Source of the DNA: Fasciolopsis buskii
Lineage: Eukaryota > Platyhelminthes > Trematoda > Plagiorchiida > Fasciolidae
NCBI GenBank assembly: GCA_008360955.1
Contig: LUCM01006158.1
Coordinates: forward strand, 350,239-414,238
Length of the DNA stretch: 64,000 nucleotides
Reading direction: 5' to 3'
Positions 21,535 to 32,599 of this stretch are shown piece by piece (the stretch's first letter is position 1; every line of letters starts with the position of its first letter). A program made the position numbers and the translations under genes. The notes beneath the pieces were generated by a model, which made no database searches, had not been told where the DNA came from, and worked only from the letters and a program-made list of their open reading frames with translations.

Positions 21535-22010
21535 TGAGATTCTAATGCAGAGTCCGCGTGTCATCCAGTCATCTATCAACGATCGGGTATACGCAACATC
21601 AGTGAGGCCGGTACTGCTACACGGCCCTTAAAAGCAGATGTGTGATGACTTTCGGTGTTTGGACATCGTTGTCTTCGTAGTATTAGTGGAATATGGTGCG
21701 AACATTTTTTGAGTAACTCAGGTTATGCGTAAAGTACTGGGTCTCTAGAATGGGCACTGAATCAAAATAGGATATGGTGGCTGACAAATGTTTGGCGCAT
21801 GCCGACAGAACAACTATCTCGATGCTGCCTGCTCCCTGAGTCAAGTAGTGGTTGGGAGACGAGTCCAGGTGAGCACTCGACCACATAGCTAAAATGTACG
21901 CAAATTTTAACCGGTGGTCTGGCTTGTGTAAGTACAGTTAGGTTGTCGGACTAGGGTTCACGAGGATCGCCCAAGCGATTATTGAAGACAATAAGTGATA
22001 TGGCTCTAAT
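21535..22010 (+). mobile_element. LINE-B relic, 3' portion
   Basis: It begins in the connector (tgtcatccagtcatctatca, corresponding to the 'RDIRLSIKGRVY' block), passes the degraded LGHVL block near 21775-21800, and ends with gaagacaataagtgatatgg near 21980-22000. That last segment matches the reverse complement of 32605-32640, which helps define the LINE-B 3' end. No frame survives. Confidence 0.8.
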
Positions 22011-24881
22011 TAACAATCAGTGGGATTCTTGTATAGTTGTTCAACTTATTATGTCACAGTGGACCTTTTACTATTCCTTGAATACTCGCTACCTTGAGGT
22101 AAGAACCAAAACCAGAGGACATTGTTGCAAGGCTGTTGATTGTGCAAACTGAACTGAATGGATGGATAAAATCATACTGTGTTGTAAGTCCATTTTATAC
22201 GAGAATGTTTAGGTTGAATAATAAATATTCAGTAGAGAGTCAGTGCAAAGGAATGAAGACCTAAGGGTAACTTTCAAATCCTGTTGTAGCAACCTGAAAA
22301 TCATGAGGAATGTCAAGACCAATGCCAGACTAAACTTTGGTCATTTATGTTTTGACCGCCCATGCGAGCAAGGCATTTCCACTTATCAGCCTTGACTTTG
22401 TCTCCTTAATCATTGTGCGTAGGCATTTCATATTTGATGAATTCTGACAAACGTAACTTTCTTAGGACGTTCAGTCTGGTAGTACAAACTTCCGTTCGCT
22501 TCCCGACCACCACCACTGGGGTTAGGTATACACAATCAGAAATAGCATGCAAACAATGGTTTCCTTGTCACGGATAAAAACTTAGCAACTTTTTCCTTGG
22601 AATTGATTCGGCAAAGCTTGCTATCTGTTTACGCGAACCGTGTCAGTCTATTGTTTTGAACTCATATCAGGGTCCTTTGATCTTGTTTTGAACAAATAAA
22701 TCTGTAGGGTTCACACCAAAAGAACGTTCAGTCGAACGCTAATTAGCTTTTGGTACATCCATAATTGCTATCAGCTTAGTAGCAGTGCAATGTTGGTTCA
22801 TCCTTGCGGTGTCCTCACACTTTTGCTGACCTGATTATTTCTTCTGTCGAGCTCACCATTCACCTTGTCGGAAAATCCTGTTCCGTTTATTGGTCTCCAT
22901 TCCCCTGCACACACAAAACCTCGTGGCTGTGACAGTCCGATTCGTACCTGCACACAGAATCGTGTATTCGATCAATGAGATACCTGAGTGCTACTATTTC
23001 GAAATATTCGTTTGTTTTGTCTTCATTTGACTTCATTCTCAGAAAACCGTGTGTTGTACATCTCTCTTTATGTGATTATGGACGGGAAAGGCTGAGTACT
23101 TCATAAAATATACCACATTCTTATTTGGTACGTACGTAATTTTGGAAGACGCACGATGTAAGCGTTACTATCATTATGTACCCACCTGATTGTTTCCGTG
23201 GGTGCGCAAATGGAAAACTGAACTAGCAACATTCTTGGACATTATGTTTGATCTAAACGCCCATAACTCCCTAATTAAGCCAAATTTTTCTATACCTTCG
23301 AATGGATTAAACTGCGCATAGAGCAGAGAGCATGAAACGTTACATGATAAAACAAAAAACACTGACACGACTGGACGTTGTATCACAGAAACACAAATTG
23401 GAGTAGGGGTTAGTGTGTTTCACGCAGCATAAGAGACTAGGTAGATCCTGTGATACCCAACTGGCACAACGCCACCAATCTAACAGGATTCTATCGCACA
23501 CTGCCTCAGGAAACATTATTATATGATTTGCTCTTCAAGACCCGTAATCTCGCAAAGTTGTGGAACGGACCAAGAGTCTCGTTAACCGGATATTCTCATG
23601 GAGCAGCGTTCGGAATTTGAACATCTAGCCCACCCGTTAGCATGTGGGTATGTTTGGGACAGGAAGAGGAGGGAATAAGAGCAGCATAAAACAACTGTGC
23701 GTTCAGTGATGATTAGCCAGCACGATTTGGGTAAGCTCTACTACCTATACAGCTTTTTGGATTGACTTCGATGGGATAGCAAAACGAATGATCAGAAATA
23801 TGGAGATAGTGCAGATCATCCAGCTACATGAAAATCTCACACAATAATTCGAATATCTCAAAATCTCGTCGGGAACCTGCATTATCGAAAACGTTAGGAT
23901 AATCACCGCCTTCAGCAGATTCTGCGGGGAGAATTTGCTTTTGAACAGACGAAGTTCATGTGATACTTGTGAGTGTGTTTCGCATTATTCAACATCGCCC
24001 AGGTAGCTAATAACGGCATCATCACGTGCGATCATTGATAAGGTTTGCGCAAGTATTCACGTTTTTAGTATGACAATTGCGGAGGTTTTATCGATCACCA
24101 TCGCAATCCAGTCCGATAGGCAAAATAATCACGTGAAAATTAGTGACCCTCAATAAATTCCAAAGCAAATAGGTGATCTAAGAATCGCACGGTTTTAGGT
24201 GGCAAGTTGAAACACACCAAAGAACTGCCAGAATGAAATTTGAACGTATAAATGGCAATTATTTTATTCGTGTTAGGATGACTGTGTCGTAGTTTATTGT
24301 ACATTGTAGCCAAACACAAATATCCGTGCTTGGACCAGTGAATTAGGCCGTATGCGACAAGACGAACGACCAGAAACGAATTGTACAACGTTGGTTCACA
24401 TTTCTCAAGGATTAAGAGTTAGCCCAAGCGAAATGAATTGAACAAATTCATTTGATAAGCGTCCATTCATATATGATCCGAATGGACAAAATTTCAGTAG
24501 GCATTCTAATCGATTTTCGAATTAAGTAGAGAAGTCCTGGAATCGCTTATTTTCCTTCTTGACACCCCATGAAGTTACAATTATTGGGATCCTACAGTGT
24601 AACTAGTTTTCTAAACAAACTTTTTTCCGATTAGTGACTTGGTCACGTAACTTGTCCGATAGATCTTTGTTGTGTCTACTTTCCCGAGACAGTTCCGCGC
24701 TGTAGACGGTCGCTTTCTAAATAATACCCGGAATCCGACACTATTTTCCTTTGCATATTACACTTTCGCCCGCCCATACCACGTTTGCTCTTTCCTTCTA
24801 CCTTCACCCATCCACCCCGTCGGCTGAGTTTAGCTTGATGGCACTGCAGTTGGCGCACCGCCGTTCGTCAATTCCCCTCCC
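22011..24881. other. no recognisable feature (2.9 kb)
   Basis: No repeats or convincing exons are seen. The 200 bp before 24882 are richer in C (cgcccgcccat, cacccatccaccccgtcgg), which would suit a promoter/5' leader of the gene starting there, but no specific element is identified. Confidence 0.3.
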
Positions 24882-24981
24882 ATGGATGATGACCAAACAG
24901 CCACTTTAGATCCGGATAGCCAGGAGGTTCTCGATCAAATCGCACGTGACAACGATCAACCTGTTCTAAACTCTGAAGCGC
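24882..24981 (+). CDS. candidate first coding exon of gene 24.9-38.6 kb
   Basis: ATG in a good context (tcccatgg) opens 33 codons plus one base and ends at a consensus donor, c|gtaagt. The peptide starts 'MDDDQTATLDPDSQEVLDQI' and is acidic and hydrophilic. Its 1-base phase fits the candidate exon at 27695 (which begins with two bases) and also fits 30161, 31166 and 37811 directly. I do not recognise the family. The start was chosen because it is the first ATG in the C-rich leader and the frame closes upstream. The gene assignment rests on phase and orientation only. Confidence 0.6.
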
Positions 24982-25369
24982 GTAAGTTGTCTGTTTTTCC
25001 GGTATTGCAGTTCAACAGTACATTGTTTCCGAAAATAGACGTTAGCAATCGGTAGATATGGCGACTGTTTAACTGTCCGAAATAAAAGGGATCAGGATTA
25101 GTTGGATTTTTATATCCCCACTTTTTTGCATTCTTCATTCATGACTGCAGTATAACCGGCATGGCCCATAGGGTACTCTAGAATTCAATGCAATCCTCGT
25201 TGCACATACTAATCCATTTTTCATCCATGTTAACAACAGAGACGTCCCGTCAAAGGCAGCGCTGTTAGCCGCGCATAAAGTCTAAGCATAAAAACTAGAT
25301 GGTGACCAATTACCAGCAGATCACTGTCCTTCTCGGAGTTATCGGTTAACCTTGACCTTTTTATTACAT

Positions 25370-25595
25370 ATTTCGTGAATGACCTCCTGACAATGCACTG
25401 AGGAAGAGGATATAGGTAACCACAACCCTGGAACTCGGAGCGGCATAGAATCACGTAAGATCTCAAAAGGTCAGACAGTACCGAGCCGGGCGACAGCGAA
25501 TCGCCGTCTACTGCCAGAGTAACCCGCGAATCGTATATTCGAACCTTGGATCTTTAAGGTAACTTCAGTCCGCTTAACCGCTGTCGCTCACACTA
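25370..25595 (-). mobile_element. SINE-B copy
   Basis: Minus strand: a degraded A-box region gcgacagcggttaagcgg (near 25585), a B box ggttcgaata (25545-25536), the body gcgattcgctgtcgcccgg, then tgtctgacc, cttacgtgattctatg and cagggttgtgg, the tail order of SINE-B. It lies in the first intron of the 24.9-38.6 kb gene model. Confidence 0.65.
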
Positions 25596-26551
25596 CAAAC
25601 ACTACGAAAGCCTATTGAATGCCCCGATTTCTGCCAGTCTTTCGTGTTAATGCTTAGCTTCTTAGGTGGATATACTATGTGCTGCACTTGGAATACCCCC
25701 CAATCATTCCATCAGCTTCGGTTGTTTTGCTCATCTCTCTACTGAGATTGGTACGGAAAAATCACCACAGTCCGATACCTCACGGCTTCATAAGTTTCGG
25801 ACTTTCATGTGCATATGGACTGCTTGGAGAGATTGTGTCTTTCTGCTGGATTTAATTAATACGTGCATCTTGTTTGATTTTCTATTGCATTTTTTGTATC
25901 TCAGGCCTCGTTACTTGAAATTCTATTTAGTTTAATTGGAATCAGCATTGGACATAGAAGCATTGATACATTTGGCAAATTTTGCTGGGATTCACGTTTT
26001 CTCTGGACTTTTTGCATTCAAGGCTTCGTCGATTATCAATGTGTGTGGGGCGGGTTCATTTGGCGAAGCTAATTCCATCTTTTTTCAAGGTCTAAACGAC
26101 CGTTAGATGACTTGGTTGAAGACACTAATTATCGGCGAACTACAGATGTGTAACGCGACTGAAGCGAACTAAATACCGACGATCCTGAAACGCATATTGC
26201 GGTTCCAGCTAGTCAGTTCAACTAAGGAAGATTCACACAAAAACGATAAGTCACATCCACCAGAGGGCAGCATCATTGTCAATGGTCCCCATACCCATTA
26301 CATGTGCTAGCTTTTTCGAAGTTTCCTCTGCATTTCACTAACTACCCATCATGATGCATCCGTCTCTGGGTGATGTGTATCCCGGTTCCCCAGAACGAAA
26401 TAGGATGCTCACCATAATCCTAATGGGAAAACTAACAAAAACCGGGCGCTTTCTAACCGTTGAAAGCTGATGACCGATACTCCAGTTCATTCGTCGCTTC
26501 GTCGATGTAACAATCAATTTGATTTAGTTTTGCTCCAAACGAAGTCCGCCT

Positions 26552-26603
26552 ATGCATTTAAACGATCAATTTATTAAACAAGGAAATTTACTCGCTCCGG
26601 ATG
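26552..26603 (+). CDS. possible alternative first exon
   Basis: ATG followed by 17 codons ('MHLNDQFIKQGNLLAPD') and one base ends at donor g|gtatgt. The phase equals that of the exon at 24882, so it could splice to the same downstream exons. It may also be an internal exon, since the frame is open upstream to an acceptor-like atttag at 26521-26526. The short length makes this weak. Confidence 0.25.
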
Positions 26604-27694
26604 GTATGTTGGAGCCTGAGAGTAATGTTTAGTCCAGAAAGAAGATGGATTGTCGAAGAAAAATTCCATGCGTAGAATTCTGCGATTCTGATCGTAAGTA
26701 AAGATATATGTACACGATGGTCAGTTCCCTGGTGGCGAGTCTCAACCACTATCCAACTAAAACGGAATGGCTGATCGGAAAAAACAGGTCGAAAATACCT
26801 GTCCGGTAATCCCAGTAAAACAGCTTTCCACGCTTAGTCAGACGCAGCAAATGGCTTCCTGAGCGGTACAGCGAAAAATCAAACATAACTGAAGCCGAAC
26901 ATTAGCTGTCAGCCAACGTGAGCGCCTAGAAGAAACCGAACCTTAGCAAAATAAACTGCGCCGTTTGGGGAAGTCACGCTATCAGGATAAGCTACATATA
27001 GTAGTGTCCTTAATAGAGCGTCTCAATGGTAGAACAGGAAAGTAGGTGTATGTGGTGAAATTTCTGTGCGCAGCTAGTTTGTGGGAGTGAACCCCTCTGT
27101 TATCATCAAGGGGGGAGAAAGCAGTATTTACAAATGGGAATTTTCATTCTTTTTGCTGCTAGGATCTGTCCAAATCAATGACTTAGCTTTGTCCGGATTT
27201 CCCTCTAAGTCGGTGACCAAGGATTTCAGTTTTTTCGCTCTAATACAATGTTTCGCAAGAAGGCCACCAACATACCGTGCTGTTGTCGTTAGTTTGTTTC
27301 GGTATTTTGCATGATGGACTCCTTCATCACATCCTCAGACGCCGCTGTTGCTGTTTATCCGCTTACTTGAATAAGCACCTGCCCCCGTTGTTCACGAGGG
27401 ACCACCAACTTGATGGTCTTCTCTCCATCCACCACTCGGAGACGCAGTGGATATTAATAATCTTTGCCAGTCCGTTGTTATTGTTACTATTTTTATCATT
27501 TAGATTTCGAAATCAGTCTTGCCTCGTCATCGTTCATTTATGGTGATCTAATCACAGAAGTGATTTTTTGAGAATACTATTTTCTTTTGATCATAAGCCA
27601 CCTTTTATCTGTCATTATCTTGTCGCAAATTCTCGCTCAGTCCTACATGAATTGTTTGTCTCCAATTCGTGGTTTCATCCCCCTCCCTCCGTAG

Positions 27695-27735
27695 CCGATG
27701 GAGTGATCCCGACTTATGTTGGACACATCTGCCAA
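27695..27735 (+). CDS. candidate 41-nt internal exon
   Basis: A very strong acceptor (catccccctccctccgtag) precedes 41 bases, two to complete a codon and 13 codons, 'DGVIPTYVGHICQ'. The donor gtgtga is non-ideal. Joined to 24882-24981 it makes a Pro codon at the junction, and it ends in phase 0 as required by the exon at 29919. Both phases fit, but the donor is weak. Beyond the donor the frame runs into tga. Confidence 0.45.
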
Positions 27736-29918
27736 GTGTGATCGATCCGTAGTTCATCTAAGTGAAGTTTATCGCCGAACAGAAGAATCCGTGAACCATT
27801 AGCGAAACGGGGCTTTTATTCACTTGATGCTCTGTATGTTGCTAATCGTTTCACACACACGGACACACTTTAACAATCGGATTGTGAGCGGTCGATGAAT
27901 GCCAGGGCATAGTCCGGGGTTTCATGAACACTAAACTGATCTCATGTGACTGGTTACATTATTACCTCATCAACATACCAATTCGGATTTGTCTGACTTA
28001 CGGGCAGTATGGGTTGATTGTTGTAGTTCAGCCTGTAGAGAGAATGTTTGGATGCTGCCATGTTATCCTTGCTACCATATGTAAAATCGCTTTGATTGTG
28101 ACAGGAATAACAGTTCGTCAGTATTCTCGTGGCACTGTCATAATGAAAAGTTACAGAAGGAATAACGTGATTTCTATTCAATTTCCCTCCTGTATTTGTC
28201 TATACTGACTTCCAAGTTTTCGCGACGTTTTTAATAATCCCAAGCACAAAACAATGTCCTGTGCATCTTGAAAAGAAAACTTCTTTTTTAATTATCTCCA
28301 GTTGTGCATTCTTTTCCCCTGCTCGCCTGCGCCTCGGTAAGCTGTTTCGTTGATAGAATAGCTTTTGGGTTCATTCATGTGTGTTTAGTTTTATGCTAAC
28401 TATAGTTTCTAAGATTCTTTGGGTTTTTGTGCTGTTCCCGACAGTCTCATTTCCACTGTTCTATTTGATTAGTCGCTTTCCGTTTCTAGCTGCCGGGAAA
28501 AATCGCTGTGAAAACTTTATGGTTTAGCGATCTCGGAAGTCGGACTGTTCATATGCCCAGTTTAAAGTTTTCTAGTGCAGCTGTCTTGAGTCGTACTTGA
28601 TAGTTGTCGAAAATGTTTTGCCTACTGGTTCACTTGGGTGTACCATCGCAATCCTTTTTCGGTTGGACAACTTCATTGGACGTCATGTCACTACTCAAAC
28701 CAGGCTCAAAACACCATTTGATTGGGGTAACGTGAAGCTGTTTTTTTATGCCCAGTTTCCAAGGTGATGGTGTTCACATTTTTCGAAAATAATGAGGCTT
28801 TAGAGCAGATTAATATTTCACGATAGTAAATCGTATTATTTAGCTTGTAAAGCTCTTCAGAGTGTCTCTAGGCCAATGCCAATCGGTCTGCTTAGTCATA
28901 GACGACCGCGGTCCAGTCATGTTATAGGGGAATTTATCGTCTAATCTGTTCCGGGGGTTGTGTTGAAATTGAAAGCTTGCCGCATGTTAGTTTGAATGTA
29001 CAATCGTTTTTCCGATACCGTAGACTGATTTTGTTCACGGTTTCGGAGTTAGTACAAAACTTGCATCGGTCAAATGGTTGTCAGTTCGCAGCTTACGTTC
29101 TACCATTATCGGTAACTGCTCTTTCCACTCTTTTTGTCTCACTGACTTCTATTCTCCGCTTCCAGCCTCCAGATATTCTGTGCAATATGTTAAGTTAATC
29201 TAGTTCAACATCCCCTCGGTCTTGACTACGGACAAGTATAGCCATAGCTTTTTGTGTATTTAATGTAAACGATGCCATCCGAAGAATCTCGTTCGTTTCT
29301 AACCTTGATTGGATGATTAAGTTTTGATATTTTTCAGTTACGAATTCCCGTGTGCAGTGTTCGATCAGATTTGACCGCATAACGCTTCTGATATCATCAC
29401 TGCGTTTTTGTAGGGCGACTTTTTAATAGACTGATCACATTGTTCAGGGTGAGAGTAAAATGAATAGAATGTCTCAGTTTAATTTTGTCGCGTATTTGCG
29501 CTCCTGATGAGTTGGATACGGCAGTTGACCAGGGATATGTTACTATTTGGCATGTTTGCCGTTGGTTACGCAACCGCAAGTTGACCTTGTGAGTTTTTTG
29601 CGGTGACGAAGCGAACATTTAATAAGATATACCCGTCATAGTATTTGTCATCGTGCTTTTCTGTAACCGAAGCTGGTTTGTCTGTAAAATCAAATCATTT
29701 CAACGCAACACTCATTATAAAGTAAGTCAATGAATGGAGTGCAACACTGTAATTTCATATCCGGATCTTATTTGACCGTCCGCTGCACTTTGTATGGTTA
29801 TAATTGACCTTCGTCTTCGCTAATGTTGTCACCTATCGAGACCGTATACCCAATCCAACCGGTTGAACCTAACATATAAGGACATAAAATTACACGAATA
29901 ACAACTGTTCCTCTGCAG

Positions 29919-30027
29919 GCTCATTCTGATCCTGTCCGCCCATCTACCGGAATTCGGAATCAGATGCGTCGAATGGTTAAAACTATGATTGAACTGGAAG
30001 ATGCGGACGGAAATATGTCGATATCTG
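29919..30027 (+). CDS. candidate internal exon with EF-hand-like end
   Basis: After the acceptor gttcctctgcag, 36 codons plus one base are open; the other two frames stop early. The peptide includes 'STGIRNQMRRMVKTMI' and ends 'LEDADGNMSIS'. The end resembles the second half of an EF-hand helix and loop (D-x-D-x-N at loop positions 1, 3 and 5 and a hydrophobic at 8), but position 6 is Met instead of Gly, and the loop runs into the next exon. The donor g|gttgaa is weak. The phase-1 end fits the two-base start of both duplicated exons downstream. Confidence 0.5.
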
Positions 30028-30160
30028 GTTGAAATATTTGCTTGTTGTCACAAAAGCATGTAACCTCAACATGTTGTCGATGTTTTGCAGATGCAAATGC
30101 ATCCTACATTTTTGTGTTGCTCATTCATAAGTTCAGATTTGTTATTCATGAATCTCACAG

Positions 30161-30256
30161 CGATTCACTCACGTCACCGACGACATATTGACCTAGCGGA
30201 TGCAATGCAGCTGCCTTCTGATCGCTTACCTGTCTATCATGACAAGACGTCTAACG
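30161..30256 (+). CDS. candidate exon, tandem-duplicate copy 1
   Basis: 96 nt between acceptor gaatctcacag and donor g|gtaagg, starting with two bases and ending with one, so its length is a multiple of three. The peptide contains 'RHRRHIDLADAM' and 'DRLPVYHDKTSN'. It aligns with the exon at 31166 over about 24 residues (shared pattern R-H-R-R, L-A-D, P, L-P, Y-H) with the same phases at both ends. No family is recognised. It could be included in the same transcript as the second copy or be an alternative to it. Confidence 0.6.
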
Positions 30257-31165
30257 GTAAGGTATCATGACGATCAGCGCACGCGTGATTGCTTGTAGCG
30301 TGCTCGGCAAGAATAATTTGTCTACTTTCTTGAATATTTTCAAGCGTGCTAATCGATGACCCCACAGCGACATGATTTTCCCAACGTTGCTTTTTACCCT
30401 TTGGTTCCGAAAATTGTCCCGTTGCTATAACCCTTGTGCTTGCACTCACATTGAACTGACTGTGCGCTGTGATTTTGCCCTGAATAATTACTTTCAGCAG
30501 ACTAATACTACATTCTTGATTGATTTTTTGCGCATTCACTCGCCGTTTTTATCAGGGAACCTTGGCAAGGTATCTAGAAACACAGTGACACTGTCGTTTG
30601 TATGAACTTGTTTTATCGGGCTTCCATCTTCACATCCCTACAAGTGACCTTGCGTATGCGATCAAACAAAAAAGCCTGACACTTGTTAGACTAGATGTAT
30701 AAAATAGCTGAATTTGGTCAGTTAGATCACACCAGACTGGGCACAAAAGTGACGATTCTTTGTGTAAACTAAGAAAATAGATTACAAATATTCCCTCGTC
30801 ATTGTGCCTCTCCTCGATCGTCATTCATCAAAAATGACACGTTTATCATCTTATTTCAATCCAACCGGTATCGGGAGTGACTGGGCTCACACCGAAAAGT
30901 CCGTAGAATAGCAGCCACACTGAAAATCCACTCGGTCTATCAGAATTTTGCTCAACGAGTACATAATCCAGGAGTTCAAATAGCTGCATCAATCAGTCTT
31001 ACTGTTTTTTTTCTCCTAACCTCGTCAGCCTGCGCCGTTTTTGCATTTGTAATACAAACAAAACATTTGTACGTGATAATAATCCTTGAAAGCATTGTTT
31101 TATAACATTTCAACTTCTACATTGCATTTTTCAACACCATTTCGCCTTTCCGTTCACTTTTCAAG

Positions 31166-31270
31166 GGTCACTTCCGTTCCCTTCCGTTGTGCGTCATCGT
31201 CGCTCGGTTAATTTGGCCGATCATTTAAACTCTCCTAACGGGAAGTTGCCAATTTATCACGCTTCCGGAC
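31166..31270 (+). CDS. candidate exon, tandem-duplicate copy 2
   Basis: 105 nt after a pyrimidine-rich acceptor (cgttcacttttcaag) and before the consensus donor c|gtgagt. It starts with two bases and ends with one. The peptide contains 'VVRHRRSVNLADHL' and 'GKLPIYHASG', parallel to the exon at 30161. The N-terminal 'SLPFPS' differs from copy 1. Protein similarity combined with strong DNA divergence suggests an old duplication kept by selection. Confidence 0.6.
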
Positions 31271-32599
31271 GTGAGTTGTTCATGTTTTTTTTTCGTTTAT
31301 CAATTCAGATTTTCGTCATAAATGCATTAGTTTGATCAAGATGAATCATCATACAGCATCATTTCTCTACCAACCATCCGACTTAGCGAGGGAACAGTGC
31401 AAGCGTTTCAAATGCCTTGGTAAGCACCCTCAGCACCGCAGCACGTAACCATTGAGCCTCGCTTAAGGATGGAATCCCAGGCTGAACACTTGAGCCATAT
31501 GCAATCGCTGGTAGTATAAAGTGTTTGAGCATCCGTGTCCCTGCAATCACTACTAGAGCATGATGGGAATACTTCATCAGCGGTACTGTCAGCCGTACGA
31601 TATCCAACTTCATAGTCCTGACCCTCGGAGAAGACAATAAGTCAAAAGGGGTTAGGATGGATAGAGCATCTGCTGCGGTGTGTGGATTTTTATCTGTACT
31701 CGTTAGTAATTGGACTATTCGTCAGGGTGATTATATGGCACATAAAAGGTCTGAAAATAACAACTAGTTGACTTAACTGAATATGAGCTAGTTAGGTTTT
31801 CCAGACTGCAGACACTGAGTGAGGTACATAAGTGCCATTCCTGATTAGACGGTTCTGCGAGCATAGTAATAAAATATTCATGGTTTTAAAGGCTAAACTG
31901 AGCCGCGATATGAATCGCACCTCAGACTTACTTGGTCCTAATTATTACCACCTCTTGAGTGTAGCGAGATTATTTCTTTTTACACATTATGATACAGTAT
32001 ACCAATTAAATTCCATAGTCAAAAGATATACTGTAAAATGGAGGAGGGATGTTGACGTAGGAGTCCGTTTATTAATTCTTCCGTTAAAAGGAGAAAGATC
32101 TCAAATCAATGGGATGACAAATTGGGGATATGTTCGTTATCGGATTTTAAAGATACACCTGCACTTTAATGGTCTCGATCGCCATTGGCGTTCGTGTGGC
32201 ATGAAGTGCAGTAACAACGATAATGACGACTGACCTCGTCGGCAAGGGAATGGTTGGGGTTGGAGGTAGTAGATATGCAATCATCAATTAATAACAGTAT
32301 CACAGTGGGCACAAGCACTAATGCTTTGGGAGCACTAGCACCTACGGAAAATAGCTGGAAAAAAACTTCGTGAACTGGGATGTTGATAGTTCACTTACGG
32401 TTTCGGCTCCAGCTTTCACAATCATTAGTCTTTTACTAACATGCTCTGATTTTGGTTGCTATCTTTCAGCATTGTTTGCTTAAAAGGGAATAAAGAACGA
32501 GAACCAATAAAAGATCAGCCGAAAGGTGATAAACTGAAGAACTCTATATAAGCGGAAAGCTTTCGAATGCAAAAGCACCACTTACTGAAGTGCTAAGCC

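Noticed and set aside
31383..31637. 84-codon minus-strand frame that might be LINE
   Set aside because: I could not align it to any LINE block in this window.
32402..32450. minus-strand exon 'EHVSKRLMIVKAGAET' before gtaagt
   Set aside because: Too short, the acceptor is unclear, and it lies right beside a LINE end.
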